The notes under the pieces: model-generated | The model's input: the letters and a program-made list of their open reading frames with translations, nothing else | Database searches by the model: none | Told to the model about the DNA's origin: nothing | DNA from: Xenophilus arseniciresistens | GTDB taxonomy: Bacteria > Pseudomonadota > Gammaproteobacteria > Burkholderiales > Burkholderiaceae_C | NCBI RefSeq assembly: GCF_028023875.1 | Contig: NZ_JAQIPB010000002.1 | Span: 682,001-746,000, forward strand | Length of the DNA stretch: 64,000 nucleotides | Direction of reading: 5' to 3' | Shown: positions 8,380 to 15,987 of the stretch, one piece after another | Layout of the letters: each line of letters begins with the position of its first letter | Numbering within the stretch: position 1 is the stretch's first letter | Made by a program: the position numbers and the translations under genes

Positions 8380-9360
8380 ATGAGCATCCCCGTGATCGAC
8401 CTGCGCGGCGCGCAGGTGCCCGGTGGCGCGCGCAGCGCCGAGGTGGCCGCGCAGTTGCGCGCGGCAGCCATGGCCTCGGGCTTTTTCTACCTGCGCGGGC
8501 ATGGCCTGCCGCAGCCGCTGCTGGAGCGCCAGTTCGCGCTGGCCGAGCGGCTGCTGACCCTGCCCGCAGACACGCGGCAGGCGCTGGACATGCGCCACTC
8601 GCCCACCCTGCGCGGCTTCGAGAACCTGGGCGCGCAGACGCTGGACGCCAGCGCCCGGCCCGACCTGAAGGAAAGCTTCTACTGCGGCATGGCCTACCCC
8701 GCGGACCATCCCTACGTGCGGGCCGGCTACCAGACCTACGGCCACAACCAGTGGCCCGCCGAAGTGCCCGAGGCACCCGCGCAATGCGAGGCCTACATCC
8801 AGGCCATGCTCGGGCTGTCGCGGCGGCTGATGCAGTTGCTGGCGCTGTCGCTCGGGCTGCCCGAGAACTGGTTCGACGCGAGCAGCGGCAGTCCCATGGT
8901 CACGCTGCGCATGATCCGCTACCCCGCGCACCCGGCCGATGCCGACGCGCGCACCTTCGGCGCCGGCGCACACACCGACTGGGGCGCCATCACCATCCTC
9001 GCGCAGGATGGCCACGGCGGGCTGGAGGTGCAGACGCCCGAAGGCGACTGGGTGGCGGCCGCGCCCATCGAAGGCTGCTTCGTGGTCAACCTGGGCGACA
9101 TGATTCCGCGCTGGACCAACGGGCTGTACCACTCCAACCCGCACCGCGTGCGCAACACGCATTCGGGCGGCGCCCCGCGCTACTCCATTCCCTTCTTCTA
9201 CGAGCCCGACTACTTCGCGCGCATCGAGGCCGTGCCCGGCACCGTGCCGGCCGGTGAACAGCCGCGCTTTGCGCCCTGCACGGCAGGCGAACATCTGCAG
9301 CAGATGTACCGCAAGAGCTACGGCATGGACGCGAAGACCGGCATCACGGCCACGTCATGA
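8380..9360 (+). CDS. 2-oxoglutarate/Fe(II)-dependent oxygenase, isopenicillin-N-synthase family
   Basis: Second IPNS-like oxygenase, 326 residues. It has GFFYLRGHGLP near the N-terminus, H198-x-D200 (AHTDWG), H255 (NPHRVRN) and R267 (RYSIPFF), so all iron and 2-oxoglutarate ligands are present. It follows the binding-protein gene by 13 bp, and its TGA overlaps the ATG of the VOC gene (ATGA). It is a paralogue of the minus-strand enzyme at 5973-6998, and together they bracket the binding protein. Family members act on uric acid, purines, ethylene precursors and many natural products, so the substrate is undetermined. Confidence 0.9.
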   Translation: MSIPVIDLRGAQVPGGARSAEVAAQLRAAAMASGFFYLRGHGLPQPLLERQFALAERLLTLPADTRQALDMRHSPTLRGFENLGAQTLDASARPDLKESFYCGMAYPADHPYVRAGYQTYGHNQWPAEVPEAPAQCEAYIQAMLGLSRRLMQLLALSLGLPENWFDASSGSPMVTLRMIRYPAHPADADARTFGAGAHTDWGAITILAQDGHGGLEVQTPEGDWVAAAPIEGCFVVNLGDMIPRWTNGLYHSNPHRVRNTHSGGAPRYSIPFFYEPDYFARIEAVPGTVPAGEQPRFAPCTAGEHLQQMYRKSYGMDAKTGITATS

Positions 9361-9809
9361 TGAAGCTGTACCTCAACTTCTTCTGCCGCGACATCGAGGC
9401 CCAGTGCCGCTTCTACGGCGCCGTGCTGGGCCTGCCCGAGCACGAGGCCCTGCGCTCGCCCATCTACCGCGCGCTGCAGGGCCCGGGCTTCGAGCTGGGC
9501 TTCAACGCCTGGCCCGCCTACGAACTGCTGGGCCTGCGCGAACGCGCTCCAGCAGCGGGAAAGACCGCACCCGTGACTTGCTACCCCACGCTGATGCTGC
9601 ACGACCCCGCGGCCGTTGAGCAGGCTGCAAAGGCCTGCATCGCGCAGGGTGGCCAACTGCTGCAAGGGCCTTTCGCCACCTACTACGGCCAGTGGCAGGC
9701 CGTGCTCTGCGACCCCGAATCGCAGGTCTTGCGCGTGGCCTGCGTGGGCCTTCCGCCCGGCCATGAAGCGCCCGCGCTGGACGCATTGCTGAACCAAAGT
9801 TCGCATTGA
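9357..9809 (+). CDS. VOC family protein (glyoxalase/dioxygenase fold)
   Basis: Small vicinal-oxygen-chelate protein of 150 residues. It opens with MMKLYLNFFCRDIEAQCRFY and has the paired beta-alpha-beta-beta-beta modules typical of glyoxalase-like proteins, ending around the CDPESQVLRV block. The ATG overlaps the stop of the preceding oxygenase gene by four bases, so it is probably translated with it. It may act on the oxygenase product or be a non-catalytic binding protein. The metal-binding residues are not clear by eye. Confidence 0.8.
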   Translation: MMKLYLNFFCRDIEAQCRFYGAVLGLPEHEALRSPIYRALQGPGFELGFNAWPAYELLGLRERAPAAGKTAPVTCYPTLMLHDPAAVEQAAKACIAQGGQLLQGPFATYYGQWQAVLCDPESQVLRVACVGLPPGHEAPALDALLNQSSH

Positions 9810-9959
9810 AAAGCCGCCTGCGCGCGATTCAACAGGAGCGCGCGCAGGGTCTTGCGCGCAGCCATTGATGCTGCAGCGCAACCTTGTCCAGAATGTTCGC
9901 CAAGACGCATCAGGCGCACGCGCCCGATGCCCCTTCAACACCCTTTCAGGAGCCCGCGC

Positions 9960-10229
9960 ATGTCACTGGAATTCCTGACCCGCATCGTTGCGCACGCCCG
10001 CTTTCCGCTGGTCGTGCGACGCAGCAGCGACGTGGACAAGGTGCGGCTTCTGAAGGCGGCGGAACTGATCACGGCCTCGGTGCCGCGCAGCCGCGAGAAC
10101 TCGGGTTTCAGCGAAGACGCGGAAGCCGTGGTCTTCGGCGTGACCGAGCGCGGCGAGCTGGCGGTGCGCGAGGCCCGGGCACCGGCCGAGGCGCCGCTGC
10201 GGCGCGGGCGCAGGCTCGACGACGACTGA
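9960..10229 (+). CDS. Small hypothetical protein (89 aa)
   Basis: Unrecognised 89-residue protein starting MSLEFLTRIVAHARFPLVVR. An AGGAG ribosome site lies 7 bp before the ATG, which is why I prefer this start to the upstream frame. It is charged, with an Arg-rich and Asp-rich tail (RRGRRLDDD), and has no signal peptide or membrane segment. It lies 47 bp before ureD on the same strand, so the two may be co-transcribed. No function can be proposed. Confidence 0.6.
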   Translation: MSLEFLTRIVAHARFPLVVRRSSDVDKVRLLKAAELITASVPRSRENSGFSEDAEAVVFGVTERGELAVREARAPAEAPLRRGRRLDDD

Positions 10230-10276
10230 ACCGCCACGCACCGCCTGCGGCCGCGCGCGGCCCGTAGACTCGCCCC

Positions 10277-11116
10277 ATGCCATGGCACGCGCGACTCCAA
10301 CTCGACTACAGACATGACGGCGCACGCAGCATCGCGCGCTTCCAGCATGAAGGCCCGCTGCGCATTCTGCAAAGCCTCTACCCCGAAGGCCCGGCCGTGT
10401 GCCACAACGTGCTGGTGCATCCGCCCAGCGGGCTGGTCGGCGGCGACACGCTGGACATCCGCGTGCATGCCCAGGCCGGCAGCCACGGCCTGATCACCAC
10501 CCCCGGCGCCACGCGCTTCTACCGCAGCGAAGGCGAGACCGCCTTGCAGCACACGCGCCTGCGCGTGGAAGCCGGCGCGCGCCTGGAATGGCTGCCGCTC
10601 GAAGCCCTGTGCTACAGCGGCTGCCTGGCCGAGAACCGGCTCGAGATCGATCTGGCGCCCGGCGCGGAAATGATCGGCTGGGACGTGACGGCCCTGGGCC
10701 TGCCGCATGCCGACAAGCCCTTCGTGGCGGGCCAGTTCCAGCAGCACATCGAATGGCCGGGCGTGTGGCTGGAGCGCGGCCGCCTCAAGGCCGATGACGC
10801 GCGCCTGCTCGACGGCCCGCTGGGCCTGGACGGCCATCGCTGCATGGCCTCGCTGTTCATCCTCAGCGGCACGCCATTGCCCCGCGCGCGGCGCGAGCGG
10901 CTGGTGGAACTGGCGCGCGAACTTTTGCCCGACGCGGGCGCCCAGGCCCAGTCCGTGCCTGCCGGCGTGACCAGCCCGCAGCCGCAGGTGATCGTGCTGC
11001 GCGTGCTTGCGCCCGTGGTGGAGCCGGCGTGGATGCTGCTGCGCCGCGTGTGGCAGGCCTGGCGCCAGGAACTCTGGCAGACCGGCCCCGGCAGCCCGCG
11101 GATCTGGAACACCTAA
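10277..11116 (+). CDS. ureD: Urease accessory protein UreD
   Basis: UreD/UreH of 279 residues, the scaffold that binds apo-urease and, with UreF and UreG, delivers nickel to the active site. Recognisable blocks are ARFQHEGPLRILQSLYPEG, the VLVHPPSGLVGGD motif, TTPGATRFYRS and GWDVTALGLP. Length is normal. In related genomes ureD is usually followed directly by ureA, ureB, ureC and ureEFG. Here the next genes are on the opposite strand and no urease subunit appears anywhere in the window. Whether it still works depends on ureABC elsewhere in the genome. Confidence 0.93.
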   Translation: MPWHARLQLDYRHDGARSIARFQHEGPLRILQSLYPEGPAVCHNVLVHPPSGLVGGDTLDIRVHAQAGSHGLITTPGATRFYRSEGETALQHTRLRVEAGARLEWLPLEALCYSGCLAENRLEIDLAPGAEMIGWDVTALGLPHADKPFVAGQFQQHIEWPGVWLERGRLKADDARLLDGPLGLDGHRCMASLFILSGTPLPRARRERLVELARELLPDAGAQAQSVPAGVTSPQPQVIVLRVLAPVVEPAWMLLRRVWQAWRQELWQTGPGSPRIWNT

Positions 11117-11223
11117 GCCGGGAAGGGCGCCGGCAGCGGCTCGGGCGAAGGCTCAGGCGGCACGGGCGGTGCCGGTGCGGGCGGCGGCACGGTCGCGGGT
11201 GAAGATTCGGTCCAGTGCTTCAT
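11113..11223 (-). CDS. Putative proline-rich small ORF (36 aa)
   Basis: A 36-residue frame starting MKHWTESSPATVPPPAP and then almost entirely Pro/Ala/Glu. Its ATG overlaps the stop of the 89-aa gene upstream by four bases (ATGA), the arrangement of coupled genes. Its 3' end overlaps the last bases of ureD on the other strand. Composition is extreme, so it may be a chance frame. Confidence 0.3.
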   Translation of the reverse strand: MKHWTESSPATVPPPAPAPPVPPEPSPEPLPAPFPA

Positions 11224-11489
11224 CGCGCCTGCCCCGTCTTCTCTTGCTTCTCGCGCCGCTCACGGCCCAGCTCTTCCATCATCTGCTCGCCTTGTTCGTC
11301 CCGGCCGTCGGAAGGAATGGCGGGCTCGAAACGTGGTTCAGGCTCTTCCTTGACGGCCTGCGTGGCCGGGGCCGATGGCGGCGGCGTGCGCACCACGTCG
11401 GGCGCTTGCACCTTGCCGGACTTGGCTGCGGCGGCAGCGGCGCCCGTGCTGCGCTTGGTGTCGGAAACGGATGGGGTGGCGGTGGACAT
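11220..11489 (-). CDS. Small hypothetical protein (89 aa)
   Basis: Unrecognised 89-residue hydrophilic protein. An Ala/Ser/Thr-rich N-terminal half is followed by a charged tail (EELGRERREKQEKTGQAR) that could form a short helix. The start MSTATPSVSDTKRSTG gives a compact frame; longer readings through the upstream gap look non-coding. It lies 164 bp downstream of the MFS gene on the same strand. No signal peptide, no membrane segment, no functional motif. Confidence 0.5.
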   Translation of the reverse strand: MSTATPSVSDTKRSTGAAAAAAKSGKVQAPDVVRTPPPSAPATQAVKEEPEPRFEPAIPSDGRDEQGEQMMEELGRERREKQEKTGQAR

Positions 11490-11653
11490 GGCAACAGATC
11501 CTGCAAACCCTGCGGCTGTGCTGCATCGCCAAAGAGTGGTGCAGCGCGCCGCCTGTGGGCACATGCCTTCACCCTGCCCTGCGCCGCGGCCTGCATGCCG
11601 CAGCCAAGGCCTCCGTCGTCCGTAGGTGCAGGCCGACGGGTTCGCCTTCGTTG

Positions 11654-12880
11654 TCAGTGCTCCGCGCGGGTCCTCCGGCGCGCATCGGCCACTGCCCAGC
11701 CGAAGATGGCCAGGCCGCCCACGGCCAGCAGCGCACCCACCCAGCCGGTCGAAGTCCAGCCCAGGCCCGCGGCGATCGACACCCCGCCCAGCCAGGCGCC
11801 CAGCGCGTTGGCCGCATTGAAGGCCGAATGGTTGAGCGCAGCGGCCAGGGTCTGCGCCTCGCCGGCCACGTCCATCAGCCGGATCTGCAGCGCCGGCCCG
11901 ATGGCCACCATGGTGCCCAGGAAGAACACGCCCAGCGCCGCGGACGCCCAGTGGTGCGCGGCCGGCACGAAGGCCAGCAGCAGCGCGGCGGAATAGGCCA
12001 GCAGCCAGCCGATGGTGGGCATCAGCGCCTTGTCGGCCAGGCGCGAGCCGATGACGTTGCCCGCCACCATGCCCACGCCGAACAGGGCGAGCACGGCCGG
12101 CACATGGCCCAGCGACAGGCCGGAAACCTCGATCAGCGTCGGCTTGATGTAGCTGTAGACCGCGAACATGCCGCCGAAGCCCACGGCGCCGATGCCCAGG
12201 GTGAGCCACACCTGCTTGCGGCGCAGCGCGCCCAGTTCGCGCAGCGGGCTGGCGCCGGCTGCGGCGGCCAGGTTGGGCACGTCGCGCCGGATCAGCACCA
12301 CGGCCAGCAGCGCGATCAGCCCCACGAAGACAAAGGCCGCGCGCCAGCCCCAGTGCTGCCCCATCCAGGCCGCGATGGGCACGCCCACCAGCGTGGCGGT
12401 GGTCAGGCCCAGCATGACCAGGCCCACGGCCCGCGCGCGCCGCCCGGGTGGCGCCAAGGCCGCGGCCACCAGGGCCGCCACGCCGAAGTAGGCGCCGTGC
12501 GGCAGGCCGCTGAGCAGCCGCAGCAGGTTCAGCGACAGATAGCCCGGTGCCGCCGCGCTGGCGAAGTTGGCCAGCGCATACAGCGCCATCAAGGCCATCA
12601 GCAGCGTGCGCCGGCCCCAGCCCGCGGCGGCCACCGCCAGCAGCGGCGCGCCCACCACCACGCCCAGCGCATAGGCGCTGATCACATGGCCGGCCTGCGG
12701 AATGCTCACGCCCAGGTCCTGGGCCACTTCGGGCAGCAGGCCCATGATGACGAATTCGCCAGTCCCGATGGAAAAGCCGCCCATACCCAGCGCCAGCACG
12801 GCGCGCAGGAAATGGGCAGAGGCCGCAGGCGGCGCGGAAGGCGACGCGCTCGCGTCGTCGGCACTGAAGCTCGGGTTCAC
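11654..12880 (-). CDS. MFS transporter, DHA1/AraJ-like exporter
   Basis: Major facilitator of about 408 residues with 12 predicted membrane helices. The first helices read LALGMGGFSIGTGEFVIMGL, a pattern typical of the AraJ/YdhP/YdeA drug and sugar efflux subgroup. The helix 2-3 loop (GWGRRTLLM) matches motif A. I favour the GTG at 12880: the ATG at 12961 would put an 11-bp tandem repeat inside the gene and encode a non-membrane tail (MVFPWFSLDSS). Substrate unknown, probably efflux. Confidence 0.85.
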   Translation of the reverse strand: MNPSFSADDASASPSAPPAASAHFLRAVLALGMGGFSIGTGEFVIMGLLPEVAQDLGVSIPQAGHVISAYALGVVVGAPLLAVAAAGWGRRTLLMALMALYALANFASAAAPGYLSLNLLRLLSGLPHGAYFGVAALVAAALAPPGRRARAVGLVMLGLTTATLVGVPIAAWMGQHWGWRAAFVFVGLIALLAVVLIRRDVPNLAAAAGASPLRELGALRRKQVWLTLGIGAVGFGGMFAVYSYIKPTLIEVSGLSLGHVPAVLALFGVGMVAGNVIGSRLADKALMPTIGWLLAYSAALLLAFVPAAHHWASAALGVFFLGTMVAIGPALQIRLMDVAGEAQTLAAALNHSAFNAANALGAWLGGVSIAAGLGWTSTGWVGALLAVGGLAIFGWAVADARRRTRAEH

Positions 12881-12939
12881 GGGATGACTCGCAGGGATGG
12901 ACGCGGGGCGGCAACTGCGCCGCAGCCAGGAAGAATCGA

Positions 12940-12981
12940 GGGAAAACCAAGGGAAAACCAAGGGAAAACCAAGGGAAAACC
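12940..12981. repeat. 11-bp tandem repeat, 3.8 copies
   Basis: GGGAAAACCAA at 12940-12950, 12951-12961 and 12962-12972, followed by a partial GGGAAAACC at 12973-12981. It lies 60-100 bp upstream of the preferred GTG start of the MFS gene, where the promoter or leader should be. Copies are identical, implying recent expansion. Confidence 0.95.
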
Positions 12982-13099
12982 CTAGTTCGCCGACGATAGC
13001 ATGCCACGCCAGCCGCAGCAGGCTCGCTCGCGCATCGCCCCATGGCGCCGTGCGGCCTTCACGCGGGCGCCCTGCGGCGCGGGCTGCGGGTGCCCGCGC

Positions 13100-15310
13100 T
13101 CAGGCCCGGTGCGTGGCCGGGTGCGCGGCGCCGGAGACCGTCGCGGGCGTCTGCTGCAGCCCGGGCGGCAGGCGCTCGTCCAGCCAGCCCATGCGCCAGG
13201 CCAGCGCGGCCACGGCTGCGACCGCCGCCGCGGTGGCGGCCAAGCCGGTCCAGCCGCGTCGCTCGGCATAGGGGTCTCGCGTGAGGCGCCGCGCCGAGGC
13301 CGGCACATGCGCGGTCTGAGAGAGCGAGGCGCCCAGCCGCACATTGACCTTCATGCGGCCGTTGATGGCCCAGCCGCTCGCATCGAGGATCGGCCCCAGG
13401 CTGCGCTGGCGCAGCTTGAGCCAGGCGATGAGCATGCTCGGGCCCGAGATCGCGATCACGATGCCCAGCACCGCGATCGGGATCCACGCGCCCAGGTCCA
13501 CGAACTTTCCGAAGATGCCCACCAGCACGGCGCTGATGCTGCCCAGCGCGACGCCGATGGCGGCGACCGTGCCCACGTCCACCCGGGCGCCGGGCTTGGG
13601 CACCACGCCGGGCTTGGCGGCGGCGGCGGCCTTGTCGGCCGTGGTCAGCGTGGTGGCCATGGAACTCAGCGAGCCCTGGGCCGTTGCCTCGCTCGCGGCG
13701 GCGCGCTTGGCCACCTGCTCTTCGAGCATGCGAACGAACTTCTTGTACGGAGAGAAGAAGGCCTGCGCCACGCTGGTGGGGTTTTCGATCAGCTTGGTGA
13801 TGCTGGCATCCCAGTCGCGGCCCTCGCGGTCGTAGAACACGCCGTTGCGGCCCACGAAGAGAAAGTCCACGTCGCCAGCCGTGAAGGCGGCCACGATGCC
13901 CATCTTCTTGCCTTCGCGCGTGCAGTCGCAGTAGGCCAGGCAGGTCTTGGCCAGGCCGGCCAGCATGGCGTGCTTCTTGGCGTCCTCCACGCGCACCGTC
14001 AGGTCGCAGCTGCGGCCGTCCAGGTACAGGGTGCCGGCCTGGAAGATCGCGCCTTCGCGCCGGTAGAAGGACTTGAAGGAGACGAAGTTGTGCAGCAGCT
14101 TGAGCAGGTCGCGCTTGTAGCGCAGCAGGCGCTCCAGGTCGACCAGGCGCAGGTTGTGTTCCTCCACGCCCTTGTCCTCGTCTATCAGCTGGATGAGCGC
14201 GGGCAGCGCGGCCAGCCAGGCATCGAGCGCCTCGGGCTCGGGCGTGCCCAGGCGCGTGGCGGGCCGGCTGCGCAGCCATTCGCGGCAGGCCGCCAGTTGC
14301 GACTTGAGCTGCTGCCACTGCGCCTCGCTCAGGCTGTCGGCCGCCTCGCCCACCAGGGGCTGCACCGCGGCCTCGCGCAGCCTGGCCAGCGCGTCGCTCC
14401 AGGCCGGGTTCACATGGCCGGTGAGCGGCAGCATGCGCCCGGGCGTGATCGCCGCCAGCGGCAGGTCGGCCAGCGCCTGGGCATCGAGGGTCTGGCCCGC
14501 CAGTGCCTCATACGCATCCGGCGAGGGGTTGAGCGCCTGCACGGCCTGGATGTCGTAGGCCGCCACGCGGCAGCGGGCGAAGAAGTCCTCGACCTTGTGA
14601 TACACGGCGTCCAGCGCCTGCGCCGCGGCCAGGGTGCGCTCACCCAGCGGCATGGCCGCTCCGTCGGCCACCGCGCGCGCCTGCCAGTCGCGCAGGGCTT
14701 TCGCATCGGCAAGGAAGGCATCGGCCTGCGCGCGGGCGATGCCGGGCTCGCCATTGCGGTCGTTGATGCTGCCATGCGTGTCGATGATGCGGCGGATCAG
14801 CGCCTGCAGCGCCTCGTCGCCCTCGGCCGTCTTCACCGTGACCACGCCATCGCCGTTGAAGCGCATGGCGGCCAGCAGTTCACTGCGGCCCGTCACGTCC
14901 TGCAGGGTGAGCGCATCGTCCTCGTGCTTGCCCACCAGCGCCAGGATGCGCCGGGCCTCGACCGCAAGCACGCTGCCTTCGGGCAGGTCCCGCACTGCAA
15001 GCGTGTCTTGGGCGGCCAGCAGCACGTCGGGGTCGCGCAGCTCGCGGCAGGCCCATTCGCAGGCTTCGATCAGCTCGGGCGGGCGGATGCGGCCGTCCTT
15101 GTTGGTGTCGATCAGCTCCAGCGTGCGGGTGTCGAACTCCAGGCCCTGCGTGGGGCAGGCCAGCGCCACCCACAGCTTGCGGTCCAGCTCGCCCAGGCGC
15201 GCAATGTCTTCGCCCGTGCGAAACACCACCTGGTCCACGCCCCCGGCACGCACGAACTGCCAGGCATGGGCGCCGCGCGCGCCGGCCTCCTCCTTGGTCG
15301 GCATCCGCAT
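13100..15310 (-). CDS. Large EF-hand-like membrane protein of unknown function (736 aa)
   Basis: I do not recognise the family. The long N-terminal soluble region contains a canonical EF-hand loop, DTNKDGRIRPPEL, near residues 68-80, followed by segments about roots, counts and 'RFNGDGVVTV', a second weaker calcium-loop-like site. A conserved-looking cysteine block is present (LAKTCLAYCDCTREGKK). The last ~170 residues hold three hydrophobic helices (VAAIGVALGSISAVLVGIFG, IPIAVLGIVIAISG and one near the C-terminus). Its ATG shares a base with the stop of the upstream HPF-like gene (TGATG), so both should be made together. A calcium-responsive inner-membrane protein is only a guess. Confidence 0.8.
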   Translation of the reverse strand: MRMPTKEEAGARGAHAWQFVRAGGVDQVVFRTGEDIARLGELDRKLWVALACPTQGLEFDTRTLELIDTNKDGRIRPPELIEACEWACRELRDPDVLLAAQDTLAVRDLPEGSVLAVEARRILALVGKHEDDALTLQDVTGRSELLAAMRFNGDGVVTVKTAEGDEALQALIRRIIDTHGSINDRNGEPGIARAQADAFLADAKALRDWQARAVADGAAMPLGERTLAAAQALDAVYHKVEDFFARCRVAAYDIQAVQALNPSPDAYEALAGQTLDAQALADLPLAAITPGRMLPLTGHVNPAWSDALARLREAAVQPLVGEAADSLSEAQWQQLKSQLAACREWLRSRPATRLGTPEPEALDAWLAALPALIQLIDEDKGVEEHNLRLVDLERLLRYKRDLLKLLHNFVSFKSFYRREGAIFQAGTLYLDGRSCDLTVRVEDAKKHAMLAGLAKTCLAYCDCTREGKKMGIVAAFTAGDVDFLFVGRNGVFYDREGRDWDASITKLIENPTSVAQAFFSPYKKFVRMLEEQVAKRAAASEATAQGSLSSMATTLTTADKAAAAAKPGVVPKPGARVDVGTVAAIGVALGSISAVLVGIFGKFVDLGAWIPIAVLGIVIAISGPSMLIAWLKLRQRSLGPILDASGWAINGRMKVNVRLGASLSQTAHVPASARRLTRDPYAERRGWTGLAATAAAVAAVAALAWRMGWLDERLPPGLQQTPATVSGAAHPATHRA

Positions 15311-15702
15311 CAGTCCTGGGCCGCACCTGCTTGTTGGTCCACGGCGTCCAGGCCATCGGCAGCGACGGTGCGAATGCTGCTGCGGTCGCGGTGATCAGCC
15401 GCGCGGCCCACCTTGTGCTCGATCTGGCGCTTGAGCTTGTCGAGCGCGCCGCGGAAGGCCAGGTCGATGGTCTGCGCGTCATGCGTGGCGGCCAACTGGC
15501 CCTGGCCGGCCATGCGCGCCTCCATCACGCAGCGCTTGTCGGCCGCGCTGGCGCGCTGGCCGTTCTCGTCGCTCAGGTGAACCTCGATGCGCACCAGATC
15601 GTCGGCGTGGCGCTGCAGTTGATGACGCAGTTCTTCGTCGGCCCAGCGGTCCAGCGACTCCTTGTTCTCGATGCCATTGCTCGTGTTCAGCTGGATCTGC
15701 AT
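15310..15702 (-). CDS. HPF/RaiA (S30AE) family ribosome-associated protein
   Basis: 130-residue protein with an S30AE/HPF-like domain. It starts MQIQLNTSNGIENKESL, has RHADDLVRIEVHLSDENGQ, and ends with the AFRGALDKLKRQIEHK helix. Family members bind the 30S decoding centre and hibernate ribosomes, mostly in stationary phase or starvation. Here the gene is not next to rpoN/ptsN, as hpf usually is, but coupled (TGATG) to the large EF-hand protein. It may be a secondary paralogue with a specialised role (inference). The C-terminal ~25 residues are Asp/Ala-rich and unlike canonical HPF. Confidence 0.8.
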   Translation of the reverse strand: MQIQLNTSNGIENKESLDRWADEELRHQLQRHADDLVRIEVHLSDENGQRASAADKRCVMEARMAGQGQLAATHDAQTIDLAFRGALDKLKRQIEHKVGRAADHRDRSSIRTVAADGLDAVDQQAGAAQD

Positions 15703-15987
15703 TCAGGGACTCCTTATCAATCGGTCGGAACGTTCAACGGAATCCACAGGTTGGGCCAAGTTCACAACCATGGGCGTAGGCGAAGACCCAAAGGGGGATT
15801 CGGCAGCCTCGCGCGAAAGCCGGATCAACACCGTGGACAAGCGCCACTGTTACGCCTTAAAACTCCATGTATCGAAACTCCATCCGGCGCTCACCTGTGG
15901 TGTGGCATGTTCGCTGGGCACCCGCGCTGCGGGCGCCATCGAGTTGCGACGCACGGGACTGATCCCTTCTTCCACAAAGGTGCTCCC

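Noticed and set aside
13001-15394. 797-residue plus-strand open frame opposite the EF-hand protein gene
   Set aside because: Shadow frame with His/Gln/Arg-rich composition; the minus strand has motifs and a coupled upstream gene.
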